NCBI RefSeq assembly: GCF_002198655.1
Contig: NZ_MWLN01000199.1
Span: forward strand, 62,001 to 126,000
Direction: 5' to 3'
Source: Kineosporia sp. A_224
Lineage (GTDB): Bacteria; Actinomycetota; Actinomycetes; Actinomycetales; Kineosporiaceae
DNA length: 64,000 bases
The number at the start of each line of letters is the position of its first letter. Positions within the stretch are counted from its first letter, which is position 1. Positions 16,197-24,072 of the stretch are shown here, in pieces. The translations under genes and the position numbers were made by a program. The notes beneath the pieces are model-generated. The model worked only from the letters and a program-made list of their open reading frames with translations, did not search any database and was not told the DNA's origin.

Positions 16197-17455
16197 GCGC
16201 ACGCGAGGGCGGGCGGCTCGGCACCGACGGCCCCCGGCAGGGCCCGACCGCCGCCGAGCTCGCGCGCTGGCGGCCGGACACCCTCGCCGTCCGCGGCGGG
16301 GTCGCCCGGTCGAGCTTCGACGAGGTCTCCGAGGCGGTCTTCCTCACCCAGGGGTACGTCTACGCCGACGCGGCCCAGGCCGAGGGCGCCTTCGCCGGCG
16401 ACGTCGACCACTACATGTACTCGCGTTACGGCAACCCGACGATCTCCGTGTTCGAGGAGCGGCTGCGGCTGCTCGAGGGTGCGGACGACTGCTTCGCGAC
16501 GGCGACCGGCATGGCCGCGGTCTTCAACTCGCTCATCGCGTTCCTCAAGGCCGGCGACCGGGTCGTCGCGGCGCGGGCCCTGTTCGGCTCCTGCTTCGTC
16601 ATCCTCGACGAGCTGCTCCCGCGGTGGGGGATCACCTGCGACTTCGTCGACGGGCACGACCTCGACCAGTGGGCGCAGGCGCTGTCCGCGCCCGCGCAGG
16701 CGGTCTTCTTCGAGTCCCCGAGCAACCCGATGCAGGACCTCGTCGACGTCGCCGCCGTCTGTGAGCTCGCCCACGCCGCGGGGGCGAAAGTCGTGGTGGA
16801 CAACGTCTTCGCGACGCCGCTGCTGCAGAAGCCGCTCGACCTCGGGGCGGACGTCGTCGTCTACTCGGCGACCAAGCACATCGACGGCCAGGGGCGGGTG
16901 CTCGGCGGGGCGATCCTCGGCGACCGGGAGTACATCCGGGGCGGCGTCGAGACGCTCATGCGGCACACCGGCCCGTCGATGTCGCCGTTCACCGCGTGGG
17001 TGCTGCTCAAGGGCCTGGAGACGATGGGCCTGCGCGTCGACCGGCAGTGCTCGTCGGCCCTGACCGTCGCCGAGCACCTCGACGCGCACCCGCGGGTGCG
17101 GTCCGTGCGGTACCCCTTCCTGCCGTCGCACCCGCAGCACGACCTCGCGAAGCGGCAGATGCGCGCGGGCGGCACCGTCGTGACGTTCGACGTCGACCCG
17201 GCCGGAACGGGGGAGGACGCCGCCAAGGAGGCCGCGTTCGCCGTCCTCGACGGCCTGCGGATCGTCGACATCTCGAACAACCTCGGCGACGCGAAGTCGC
17301 TCGTCACCCACCCCGCGACGACGACCCACCGGCGGATGACCCGCGAGGCCCGCGCGGCCGCCGGGATCACCGACTCGACGGTGCGGGTCTCGGTCGGGCT
17401 CGAGGACGTCGCGGACCTCGTCGCGGACCTCGACCAGGCCCTCGGCGCGCTGTGA
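16193..17455 (+). CDS. metZ: O-succinylhomoserine sulfhydrylase
   Basis: A 420-residue Cys/Met-metabolism PLP enzyme, closely matching mycobacterial MetZ throughout. It makes homocysteine from O-succinylhomoserine (or the acetyl ester) and sulfide in methionine synthesis. Landmarks are YSRYGNPTISVFEERL, the TGMAAV segment binding PLP phosphate, ESPSNPMQDLVD, and the Schiff-base lysine K228 in VYSATKHIDGQGRVLGG. The GTG at 16193 overlaps the rhodanese stop codon. The 250 bases after the gene hold the regulatory region of amt. Confidence 0.95.
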   Translation: MSAREGGRLGTDGPRQGPTAAELARWRPDTLAVRGGVARSSFDEVSEAVFLTQGYVYADAAQAEGAFAGDVDHYMYSRYGNPTISVFEERLRLLEGADDCFATATGMAAVFNSLIAFLKAGDRVVAARALFGSCFVILDELLPRWGITCDFVDGHDLDQWAQALSAPAQAVFFESPSNPMQDLVDVAAVCELAHAAGAKVVVDNVFATPLLQKPLDLGADVVVYSATKHIDGQGRVLGGAILGDREYIRGGVETLMRHTGPSMSPFTAWVLLKGLETMGLRVDRQCSSALTVAEHLDAHPRVRSVRYPFLPSHPQHDLAKRQMRAGGTVVTFDVDPAGTGEDAAKEAAFAVLDGLRIVDISNNLGDAKSLVTHPATTTHRRMTREARAAAGITDSTVRVSVGLEDVADLVADLDQALGAL

Positions 17456-17491
17456 GAGCGCCCCGACGGCCCGCGAACTGCCCGACTGGAA

Positions 17492-17511
17492 TCTGAACAG
17501 ACTCTGAACAG
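17492..17511. promoter_or_regulatory. 11-bp-spaced direct repeat resembling a PHO box
   Basis: TCTGAACAG occurs at 17492-17500 and again at 17503-17511, exactly 11 bases apart. On the minus strand this reads CTGTTCAGA repeats, similar to the GTTCA-type 11-base units bound by PhoP in streptomycetes. It lies upstream of the GlnR-like box and of amt. Assignment rests on spacing and resemblance. Confidence 0.35.
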
Positions 17512-17589
17512 GTGACGTTGCGTGGACGTTCGTTCAGCGCTTCGTCGTCGGCCCGACCACGGTCCGTGATCGTCTTGCCGCGAACGGTG

Positions 17590-17605
17590 GTTACTGGACG
17601 GTAAC
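17590..17605 (+). promoter_or_regulatory. GlnR-like box upstream of amt
   Basis: GTTAC, six bases, GTAAC matches the GlnR half-site pair gTnAC-n6-GnAAC exactly; a weaker second pair begins at 17612 (GTTTT), keeping the 11-base rhythm. GlnR is the global nitrogen regulator of many actinomycetes and activates ammonium transporter genes, so the site fits its position 101 bases before the amt start. Confidence 0.65.
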
Positions 17606-17649
17606 ATCACTGTTTTCGATGTGATCGCTCCCATCGGGCTCTGAGACTT

Positions 17650-17689
17650 GATCCCGATCACGCCCCCCGCCCGGGGCGTGACAGGGATC
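17650..17689 (+). ncRNA. Stable hairpin in the amt leader
   Basis: Two nested stems, GATCCC/GGGATC outside and TCACGCCCC/GGGGCGTGA inside, separated by symmetric 2-base bulges and closed by a 6-base loop. It ends 17 bases before the amt ATG, just ahead of the ribosome site. It could modulate translation or be an attenuator; it matches no riboswitch known to me. Confidence 0.55.
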
Positions 17690-17706
17690 GAGCAGAGGTC
17701 CGAGCA

Positions 17707-19056
17707 ATGAGCTTCTTCGTGGCCGCCACCACGGGAGCCGGGGGGAGCGTCGACCCCGGCGCGACCGCATGGGTCATCGTCGCCACCGCGCTGGTGATGC
17801 TCATGACCCCCGGTGTGGCGTTCTTCTACAGCGGGATGGTCCGCGCCAAGCACGTCCTCGGCATGCTCATGCAGAGCCTCATGGCGATGGCCGCCGTGAG
17901 CCTGGTGTGGCTGCTCGTCGGCTACACCCTCGCCTTCGGCGAGGGCAACGGCCTCGTCGGCGACCTGCGCTTCGCCGGGCTGACGCACATGGACGAGCCG
18001 GTGCCCGGGTTCTCCGGGGCCGACGCCCTCGTCATCCCGCCGCTGCTCTTCGCGGCGTTCCAGATGATGTTCGCCGTCATCACCCCGGCCCTGGTCACCG
18101 GCGCGACCGCCGACCGCTGGCGCTTCCGGTCCTTCACGCTCTTCGTCGTCGTGTGGACGGTGCTCGTCTACGTGCCGGTCGCGCACTGGGTCTTCTCCCC
18201 GGACGGCTGGGCGGCCCGGCTCGGCGTCCGGGACTTCGCCGGCGGCCTCGTCGTCCACGTCAACGCCGGTGCCGCCGGGCTGGCGATGGCGCTCGTGCTC
18301 GGCCGGCGCACCGGCTGGCTCCGGGAGCCGATGCGCCCGCACAACCTGCCGACCGTGCTGCTCGGGGCCTCGCTGCTCTGGTTCGGCTGGTTCGGCTTCA
18401 ACGGCGGCTCGGCGCTGCGCGCGGACGGCGTCGCGGTCACCGCGATCGTCAACACCCACGTCGCCGCATGCGCGGCGCTCGCGGCCTGGGTCGGCGTCGA
18501 ACGGGTGCGGTACGGCAAGTCGACGACGCTCGGCGCGGCCTCGGGCGCCGTCGCGGGCCTCGTCGCGATCACCCCGGCGGCCGGCTACGTGACGCCGCTG
18601 AGCGCGGCGGTCATCGGGCTGCTCGCCGGGGTGGTGTGCGCGTTCGCGGTCTCGCTCAAGCTCTGGTTCCGGCTCGACGACTCGCTCGACGTCGTCGGCG
18701 TGCACCTCGTCGGTGGGGCGCTCGGCAGCCTCGCGGTCGGGCTGCTCGCGACCGACGGCGTGAGCACGCACGCCGGGAACGGCCTCTTCTACGGCGGCGG
18801 CTACGACCTGCTGCTGGCCCAGGCGGCCGGGCTCGTCGTCGTCGCGGCGTACTCCTTCGGCGTGACCTACGGCATCGGCCGGGTCATCGACCGCTTCGTC
18901 GGCAACCGCGTGCCCCTCGGGCAGGAGCGCAAGGGCCTCGACCTGGCCGTCCACGGCGAGTCCGCGTACGACCTCGACAGCACCACCACGACCTCCACCG
19001 CGCCGGCCGGCGCGGGCAACGACCGGAACGGGGGACCCGTCCATGTCTCGTCCTGA
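17707..19056 (+). CDS. amt: Ammonium transporter (Amt/MEP/Rh family)
   Basis: A 449-residue channel-like membrane protein with 11 hydrophobic helices. Family landmarks include the N-terminal MTPGVAFFYSGMVRAKHVL, the conserved DFAGGLVVHVNAGAAGLAMAL with one pore histidine, and WFGWFGFNGGSAL. It takes up ammonium at the cell membrane. Unusually no glnK or glnD follows; instead the gene overlaps the next gene by 14 bases and leads a seven-gene run ending at the conservon GTPase. The GlnR-like box and leader hairpin upstream suggest nitrogen control of the whole run. Confidence 0.96.
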   Translation: MSFFVAATTGAGGSVDPGATAWVIVATALVMLMTPGVAFFYSGMVRAKHVLGMLMQSLMAMAAVSLVWLLVGYTLAFGEGNGLVGDLRFAGLTHMDEPVPGFSGADALVIPPLLFAAFQMMFAVITPALVTGATADRWRFRSFTLFVVVWTVLVYVPVAHWVFSPDGWAARLGVRDFAGGLVVHVNAGAAGLAMALVLGRRTGWLREPMRPHNLPTVLLGASLLWFGWFGFNGGSALRADGVAVTAIVNTHVAACAALAAWVGVERVRYGKSTTLGAASGAVAGLVAITPAAGYVTPLSAAVIGLLAGVVCAFAVSLKLWFRLDDSLDVVGVHLVGGALGSLAVGLLATDGVSTHAGNGLFYGGGYDLLLAQAAGLVVVAAYSFGVTYGIGRVIDRFVGNRVPLGQERKGLDLAVHGESAYDLDSTTTTSTAPAGAGNDRNGGPVHVSS

Positions 19057-20248
19057 GACGTCTCGTCCTGAGACCGCTCGCCCTGAGCCCCGCCAGCAGG
19101 GCCGGCGGGTGCGCCGCCGGGTCGCGGCGGGCCTCGCCGCCGTCGCGGTGCTCGTCCCGTACGTCGTGACGCTCGCGCTCTTCGCGCAGCGGCAGACCGC
19201 GGACCTCACCTTCGCCCGCGACGAGCGGGACGGCGTGACGTACGCGCGGGCACTCGTCCGGCTCGTCGCGGCCACCGCCGACGGCCAGAGCGCCGCGGTC
19301 GCGGGCCGGCCCGTCGACACCGGCCGGCTCACCGAGGCGCGGACCGCGGTCGAGGCCGTCGACGCCCGGCTCGGGGACAGCCTCGGGACGGGCAAGCGGT
19401 GGGACGACCTCGGCGTCGCGCTCGACGCCGTCCTCGACCGGGGCCCGACCGGCACCGCCGCCTACGACGCGTGGGGCCAGGTCGTCGACCTCGAGCTCGC
19501 CCTCACCGCGGCCGTGGGCGACTCGTCGAACCTCATCCTCGACCCCGAGCTCGACACCTACTACGTCATCGACGCCGCGCTCACCCGGCTGCCCCGGGTC
19601 ATCGCCCTGTCCGGCCGGGTCAGCGACCTCGCCCGGCTCTCCGGGGCGGCGGAGCACGACGCCCCCGGGCTCACCGAGGCGCAGCGTGCGGCGGCGGGTG
19701 CCGGCGAGCGGGTCCGCTCCGAGTTCGCGAACGAGGCCGCCGCGCTCGACCGCAGCCTGCGCGTCGCCTTCGGCACAACCCGCAGCCGCACCCTCGGGCC
19801 GGCGCTGCTCACCCGGCTCGACCGGCTCCGGGACGCCTCGAACACCCTCGCGCCGCCCGGTGACGCCCTCGGAGTCGAGCTCGGGTCGACCGGGGTGGCG
19901 CAGGACCAGGCGGCCCGGGTCCAGGTCCGGGACGCGGCGGTCTCGCTCGCGGCCTCGGCGAGCGGGGAGATCGACACGCTGCTGGGCACCCGGATCGACA
20001 GCCTCACGCAGCAGTACCGGCTCGCGGTCCTGCTCGCCGTGCTCGCCGCGGTCGGGGTCCTCGCCGCAGCCTGGGTCGCCGCCGGCCCGCGCCGCCGCCA
20101 CGAGGAGGCGGACGACGCCCCGGGGGCGGACGACGCCGGCGACGGCGCAGCCGTCGACGACCTCGTCCTCGAGGCCGAGGAGCTCCTCGCCGGGCGCCGC
20201 CTCGTGCGCTCCGGACGCGCGCTGTCCAGCAGCCGGGACGCCGTCTGA
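19043..20248 (+). CDS. Membrane sensor protein with MCP-like helical ligand-binding domain, no output domain
   Basis: A 401-residue protein with a transmembrane helix near residues 32-50, an extracytoplasmic all-helical region of about 280 residues, a second transmembrane helix near 330-352 and a short acidic cytoplasmic tail. The SSNLILDPELDTYYVID segment is typical of the four-helix sensory domains of methyl-accepting chemotaxis proteins and some kinases, but no signalling, HAMP or kinase domain follows. ATG 19043 overlaps amt by 14 bases, and its TGA shares one base with the kinase ATG. It is probably an accessory receptor for the kinase encoded next; that is inference. Confidence 0.75.
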   Translation: MSRPETSRPETARPEPRQQGRRVRRRVAAGLAAVAVLVPYVVTLALFAQRQTADLTFARDERDGVTYARALVRLVAATADGQSAAVAGRPVDTGRLTEARTAVEAVDARLGDSLGTGKRWDDLGVALDAVLDRGPTGTAAYDAWGQVVDLELALTAAVGDSSNLILDPELDTYYVIDAALTRLPRVIALSGRVSDLARLSGAAEHDAPGLTEAQRAAAGAGERVRSEFANEAAALDRSLRVAFGTTRSRTLGPALLTRLDRLRDASNTLAPPGDALGVELGSTGVAQDQAARVQVRDAAVSLAASASGEIDTLLGTRIDSLTQQYRLAVLLAVLAAVGVLAAAWVAAGPRRRHEEADDAPGADDAGDGAAVDDLVLEAEELLAGRRLVRSGRALSSSRDAV

Positions 20249-22224
20249 TGCTCAACCGCCTCCAGGTCCGCGAGAAGCTCACGCTGCTCGTCGTCGTCCC
20301 GCTCGTCGCGGTCGCGCTGCTGCTCGTCCCGCTGCTCGCCGGCCGTCTCGACGTCGCCCGCTCCGCCGGGGCGACGGCCCGGACGGCGACCCTCGCGCGC
20401 GACGCGGGCGTGCTCGTCGAGGGCCTGCAGTCCGTGCGCCTGCTCGCCGTCGCGTACCTCTCGGTGCCGGACGCCGCACCGGGTGAGCTCACGCTCGCCG
20501 TCGCCGATGTCGAGGCCCGCCGGGTCGCGCTCGCGCAGGAGGCCCGCGACGCCGGGCAGGACGACCTCGCAGCCCGGCTCGACGGCCTCGCACCGGTCGG
20601 GGAGCTGGGCCGGCGGGTCCTGGCCCGGGAGGCGACGCAGGACGCGGTCGTCACGGCGACGTCCGAGGCCGTCGGCTCCGTCGTCGACGGTCTCGGCCTC
20701 ACGGCCGCGACCGGGGAGGGAGCCGGCCGGCTCACCGCTCTCGACACGCTGCTGAGGGCCGACGAGTCGTCGGCCCGCTCCGGCGTCCTCGTGCTCGTCG
20801 CGGCGACCTCGACCGGTGCCCGACGGCAGGAGGCCCTCGCGGCCGCCCGGGACGCCTCGGCCTCGGCCACGGCGCTCGGCAGCCAGTTCGCCCGGCTCGC
20901 TCCCGGGGCCGTCGCCGAGCTGTTCGGCCAGGCGACCGGCGGTCCGAGCGCCGCGCGGCTCGCGGCGTCGCGGGCCGCGCTCGAGCGGGCCGGCGCCGAC
21001 CGGGTCGCCGACCGGGCCGCCGTCGAGGTGTACGGCGCCGTCCGGTCGGAGAACGCGGCCCGCCAGCTCGTCCAGACCCGGGTCGCCCAGGAGGTCGCCG
21101 TCACCGCCAGTGACGCGGCGTCCGCGGCCACCCTCGCGGTGAGCGTCGTCGCGGCCGTCGTCGTCGTGCTGTTCCTCCTCGTCGTCGCCCTGACCGTCGT
21201 CGTCGGCCGCTCGGTCTCCCGGCCGCTGCGCCGCCTCACCGGCGCCGCCGGCCGCGTCGCCGACCTCGCGCAGGCCGAGCTCCGGCGGGTCGCCGACGAG
21301 GACGACGCACAGGACGTCACGCCGCGGCTCGCCGCCGTCGAGGTCGGTACCGACGACGAGATCGGCGAGCTCGCCGAGGCGTTCAACCGGGTGCAGGCCA
21401 GCGCGGCCCTGCTCCTGCAGCGGCAGGTCGTGAGCCGCCGCAACGTCGCGACGATGTTCGCGGGCGTCGGGCGACGCACCTCAAACCTGGTCGGCCGCCA
21501 GCTCTCGCTCATCGACCGGCTCGAGCGCACCGAGGACGACCCGGACACGCTCGCGATGCTCTACCGGCTCGACCACGTCTCGACCCGGTTGCGCCGCAAC
21601 GCCTCCAGCCTCGTCGTGCTCTCCGGGTCGACCGAGAGCTCGGGGGAGAGCCGGCCGGTCGCCATCGCGGACGCCGTCCGCGGTGCCCTCGGTACCGTCG
21701 AGGAGTACCAGCGGGTCATGATCGGCCGGCTGCCGGCGGTGTTCCTCGCACCCGGCGCGGCGTCCGACCTCGTCCTCCTGCTCGCCGAGCTCATGGAGAA
21801 CGCAGTCCTGTTCTCGCCGCCATCGAGCACCGTCGAGGTCACCGCGGAGCGGTCGGCGGACGGTGTCTGCGTGCTGTCCGTCGTCGACCACGGCCTCGGC
21901 ATGTCGCCCGACCGGTTCGCCGTCGAGAACGCCCGGCTCAAGCAGCGCGAGCGCCTCGACCTGGCCCCGACCGACGTCCTCGGCCTGTTCGTCGTCGGCC
22001 GGATCGCGCGCCGGCACGGCCTGGACGTCCGGCTCGAGCCGACCGCCGACCAGGGCGTCACCGCGGTCGTCACGCTGCCGCCCGCGCTGCTCGTCGACGC
22101 GCCGGTGCTGCCCCCGGCGCAGGTCGAGTCCCGGCGCTCCCGGCAGCAGCGGCCGCAGACCGAGCGGGTCCCCGTGGCCGCGGCCGACGCCGCCCCGGCG
22201 GCGGGAGGTCCACGGGCGCAGTGA
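20248..22224 (+). CDS. Conservon-type sensor histidine kinase (CvnA-like, NIT/HAMP/HATPase)
   Basis: A 658-residue kinase. TM1 spans about residues 13-33, an extracytoplasmic helical region of the nitrate/nitrite-sensing type follows to about 290, TM2 is at 294-318, then a HAMP linker, a dimerisation region with RLDHVSTRLRRN holding the likely phospho-acceptor H443, and a HATPase domain with N box ELMENAVLFSPP near 513 and a DHGLGMSP G1 box. In conservons such a kinase works with roadblock, DUF742 and a GTPase like a bacterial G-protein-coupled receptor. It is coupled by a one-base overlap to the sensor gene and four bases to the next gene. The C-terminal 50 residues are disordered. Confidence 0.92.
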   Translation: MLNRLQVREKLTLLVVVPLVAVALLLVPLLAGRLDVARSAGATARTATLARDAGVLVEGLQSVRLLAVAYLSVPDAAPGELTLAVADVEARRVALAQEARDAGQDDLAARLDGLAPVGELGRRVLAREATQDAVVTATSEAVGSVVDGLGLTAATGEGAGRLTALDTLLRADESSARSGVLVLVAATSTGARRQEALAAARDASASATALGSQFARLAPGAVAELFGQATGGPSAARLAASRAALERAGADRVADRAAVEVYGAVRSENAARQLVQTRVAQEVAVTASDAASAATLAVSVVAAVVVVLFLLVVALTVVVGRSVSRPLRRLTGAAGRVADLAQAELRRVADEDDAQDVTPRLAAVEVGTDDEIGELAEAFNRVQASAALLLQRQVVSRRNVATMFAGVGRRTSNLVGRQLSLIDRLERTEDDPDTLAMLYRLDHVSTRLRRNASSLVVLSGSTESSGESRPVAIADAVRGALGTVEEYQRVMIGRLPAVFLAPGAASDLVLLLAELMENAVLFSPPSSTVEVTAERSADGVCVLSVVDHGLGMSPDRFAVENARLKQRERLDLAPTDVLGLFVVGRIARRHGLDVRLEPTADQGVTAVVTLPPALLVDAPVLPPAQVESRRSRQQRPQTERVPVAAADAAPAAGGPRAQ

Positions 22225-23174
22225 CGGGCGGCCCGACCGGCGGCGCGGCCGAGGTCACCGGGGTGCCGCGCCGGGTGCCGGGGGCGCACTTCGTCCGGGG
22301 CGACGTCGCACCGCCGGCTCCGGCCGCGCGGAGGACGGGGCCGGACGCCGACCGGGCCCGCAGCGACGTCGACGACCTCGAGGCCGGCGTCGAACGGGCT
22401 GCGCAGGAGCAGCGGGACGCGCGGTACGGCGTCCCCGGCCGGACCGCACCCGCAGCACCGGCGGCAGCGCCCGCGGCAGCCGGTCCGGCCGGTCCGGCGG
22501 GTGTCCGCCGCCGCGTGCCGGGGCGGGCGCTGGACGCGTTCGACACGACACCGGCCGCCGTCGCCAGCCCGAGCAGCGTCGACGCCGACGAGGTCCGGGC
22601 AGCCCTGGACGGGGTCGGCGAGGCCGTCAACCAGGCGCTGCTCGCGCCTCCCGAGCGCACCGTCCGGACCCGCCGCCGCGAGGCCGAGCGGGACGCCGCC
22701 GCCCCGGAGCCGCTGCGGGTGGGCGACGCGCTCGCCCAGCAGGCCCGGGCCCGGGCCGCGGCACTGCCGGACACCGTGCCGGTGACTGCGGCCGACCCGG
22801 CTACCGGGCCGGATCCCGGGACGGAGCCAGGGACGGAGCCCGGGACCGGCGGAGCCGGCCCGACCCTCGCCCGGCGGCGCCCGGGCCAGGCCCTCGCGGC
22901 GCTCGAGGAGACCGAGCGGGAGAGCCTCGAGGCCCGCGCGGTGCCCCGCGGCCCGCAGCCCGTCGCCGCCACGCCGGAGCGCCCGGAGGAGGTGCTCGCC
23001 TGGGCCGACGACCTGGAGTCCGCGATGGCCCGGGTGGACGACGTCCTCGCCACGGCGGAGGCGGACGCCGGCACCGCGGCGAGCACCGGCAGCGACACGA
23101 GCACCGGCAGCGACACGAGCACCGGCAGCGACACGAGCACCGAACCAGACCCCGAGACCGGAGAGCTCCGATGA
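22221..23174 (+). CDS. Disordered Ala/Pro/Arg-rich conservon linker protein
   Basis: A 317-residue low-complexity protein with no recognised fold. It carries scattered short motifs (GVRRRVPGRALDAFDTTP, a matching VPRRVPGAHFVRGD near the start, and RRRPGQALAALEETERESLEARAVPRGP) and an Asp/Thr/Ser/Gly repeat at the C-terminus. Many conservon kinases have a similar tail fused to them, so this may be a split-off C-terminal extension of the kinase; the GTG at 22221 overlaps the kinase stop by four bases. Its stop overlaps the roadblock ATG by four bases. Coding is supported by the unbroken coupling on both sides. Confidence 0.7.
   Translation: MTGGPTGGAAEVTGVPRRVPGAHFVRGDVAPPAPAARRTGPDADRARSDVDDLEAGVERAAQEQRDARYGVPGRTAPAAPAAAPAAAGPAGPAGVRRRVPGRALDAFDTTPAAVASPSSVDADEVRAALDGVGEAVNQALLAPPERTVRTRRREAERDAAAPEPLRVGDALAQQARARAAALPDTVPVTAADPATGPDPGTEPGTEPGTGGAGPTLARRRPGQALAALEETERESLEARAVPRGPQPVAATPERPEEVLAWADDLESAMARVDDVLATAEADAGTAASTGSDTSTGSDTSTGSDTSTEPDPETGELR
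23081..23142 (+). repeat. 18-bp tandem repeat in the disordered protein gene
   Basis: Three perfect copies of GAGCACCGGCAGCGACAC at 23081, 23099 and 23117, plus eight bases of a fourth, encode the hexapeptide STGSDT repeated near the C-terminus. Perfect identity suggests recent expansion and possible copy-number variation between strains. Confidence 0.9.
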
Positions 23175-23602
23175 CCGAGACCTTCCACCTCAGCGAGGCC
23201 GCGCAGGACTTCACCTGGCTCCTCGACAAGTTCGCCGACGAGACGTCGGGTGTCGTCGACGTCATCGCGGTGTCGGCGGACGGCCTGCTCATGGCCGCCG
23301 CGGGCGAGGCCGACCACGCGAGCAGCGACCGGCTCGCGGCGATCGTCTCGGGCATGGTGAGCCTGGCGGCCGGCGCGGGCCTCAGCTACGGTCTCGGGGC
23401 GCTCAACAAGGTCATCGTCGACGCGGACGGCGGGTACGTCGTCATCATGGCGATGGGGGCCGGTGCGCTCCTCGGCGTCGTCGCCGAGCGCACCGCCTCG
23501 CTCGGCACCGTGGCCTACGAGATGGCGCTGTTCATCAACCGCACCAACGCGATCCTCAGCCCCCGGCTCATCGAGGAGCTGAAGAACTCGGTGGGCGCGT
23601 GA
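23171..23602 (+). CDS. Roadblock/LC7 domain protein (CvnB-like)
   Basis: A 143-residue roadblock/LC7 protein. It shows the family strand-helix pattern: DFTWLLDKFADETSGVVDVIAVSADGLLMAAAG, then ASSDRLAAIVSGMVSLAAGAG and VIVDADGGYVVIMAMGAGALLGVV. In conservons it bridges the kinase and the GTPase at the membrane and may act on nucleotide state of the GTPase. The ATG at 23171 lies in an ATGA overlap with the preceding stop; the stop overlaps the DUF742 GTG by four bases. Confidence 0.94.
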   Translation: MTETFHLSEAAQDFTWLLDKFADETSGVVDVIAVSADGLLMAAAGEADHASSDRLAAIVSGMVSLAAGAGLSYGLGALNKVIVDADGGYVVIMAMGAGALLGVVAERTASLGTVAYEMALFINRTNAILSPRLIEELKNSVGA

Positions 23603-24072
23603 CCGACGACCACGACCGGCACCACCCGGGCGAGGACGACGTCGGCGGCCTCTGGTCGGTCCGGCCGTTCCTCGACCGGACCGCGCGGGTGCAGCCGCCG
23701 GCCGCGCCGGCCGCGCCGGCCGCGCCCGACGAGGACGCCGCGACCACCGTGCGGCCGTTCGTCGTCACCCGCGGCCGGACGGCGGAGGAGACCGACCTCG
23801 CCGTCGAGGCGCAGGTGGTCACGACGAAGCTCGGCCAGGCCTCGGTGGACGAGCTGTCCTTCGAGTACCGCGACATCGTCGACCTCTGCGTCGAACCGCT
23901 CGCCGTCGCCGAGGTCTCGGCGCGGCTGCGTCTCCAGCTCGGGGTCGCACAGGTCCTCCTGCGGGACCTGACGCGCTCCGGGCACGTCACGACGTTCGAA
24001 CCCGGCGTCGGGCTCTCCGACGACGTCCACACGATCCTGAGGGTGATCGATGGCCTCCGACAGCTCTCCTGA
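23599..24072 (+). CDS. DUF742 protein (CvnC-like)
   Basis: A 157-residue DUF742 protein with the family start SVRPFLDRT / TTVRPFVVTRGRT, a winged-helix-like core (IVDLCVEPLAVAEVSARLRLQLGVAQVLLRDLTRSGHV) and the ending common before conservon GTPases. DUF742 proteins are thought to be part of the receptor complex and may bind DNA or partner proteins. A short Ala-Pro repeat sits near residues 33-42. It overlaps the roadblock gene by four bases and the GTPase gene by 23. Confidence 0.94.
   Translation: MTDDHDRHHPGEDDVGGLWSVRPFLDRTARVQPPAAPAAPAAPDEDAATTVRPFVVTRGRTAEETDLAVEAQVVTTKLGQASVDELSFEYRDIVDLCVEPLAVAEVSARLRLQLGVAQVLLRDLTRSGHVTTFEPGVGLSDDVHTILRVIDGLRQLS

Noticed and set aside
22840-22860. 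Regulatory repeat GGGACGGAGCC near 22820
   Set aside because: It lies inside the low-complexity coding region and encodes a short Gly-Thr-Glu-Pro repeat; no sign of a separate function.
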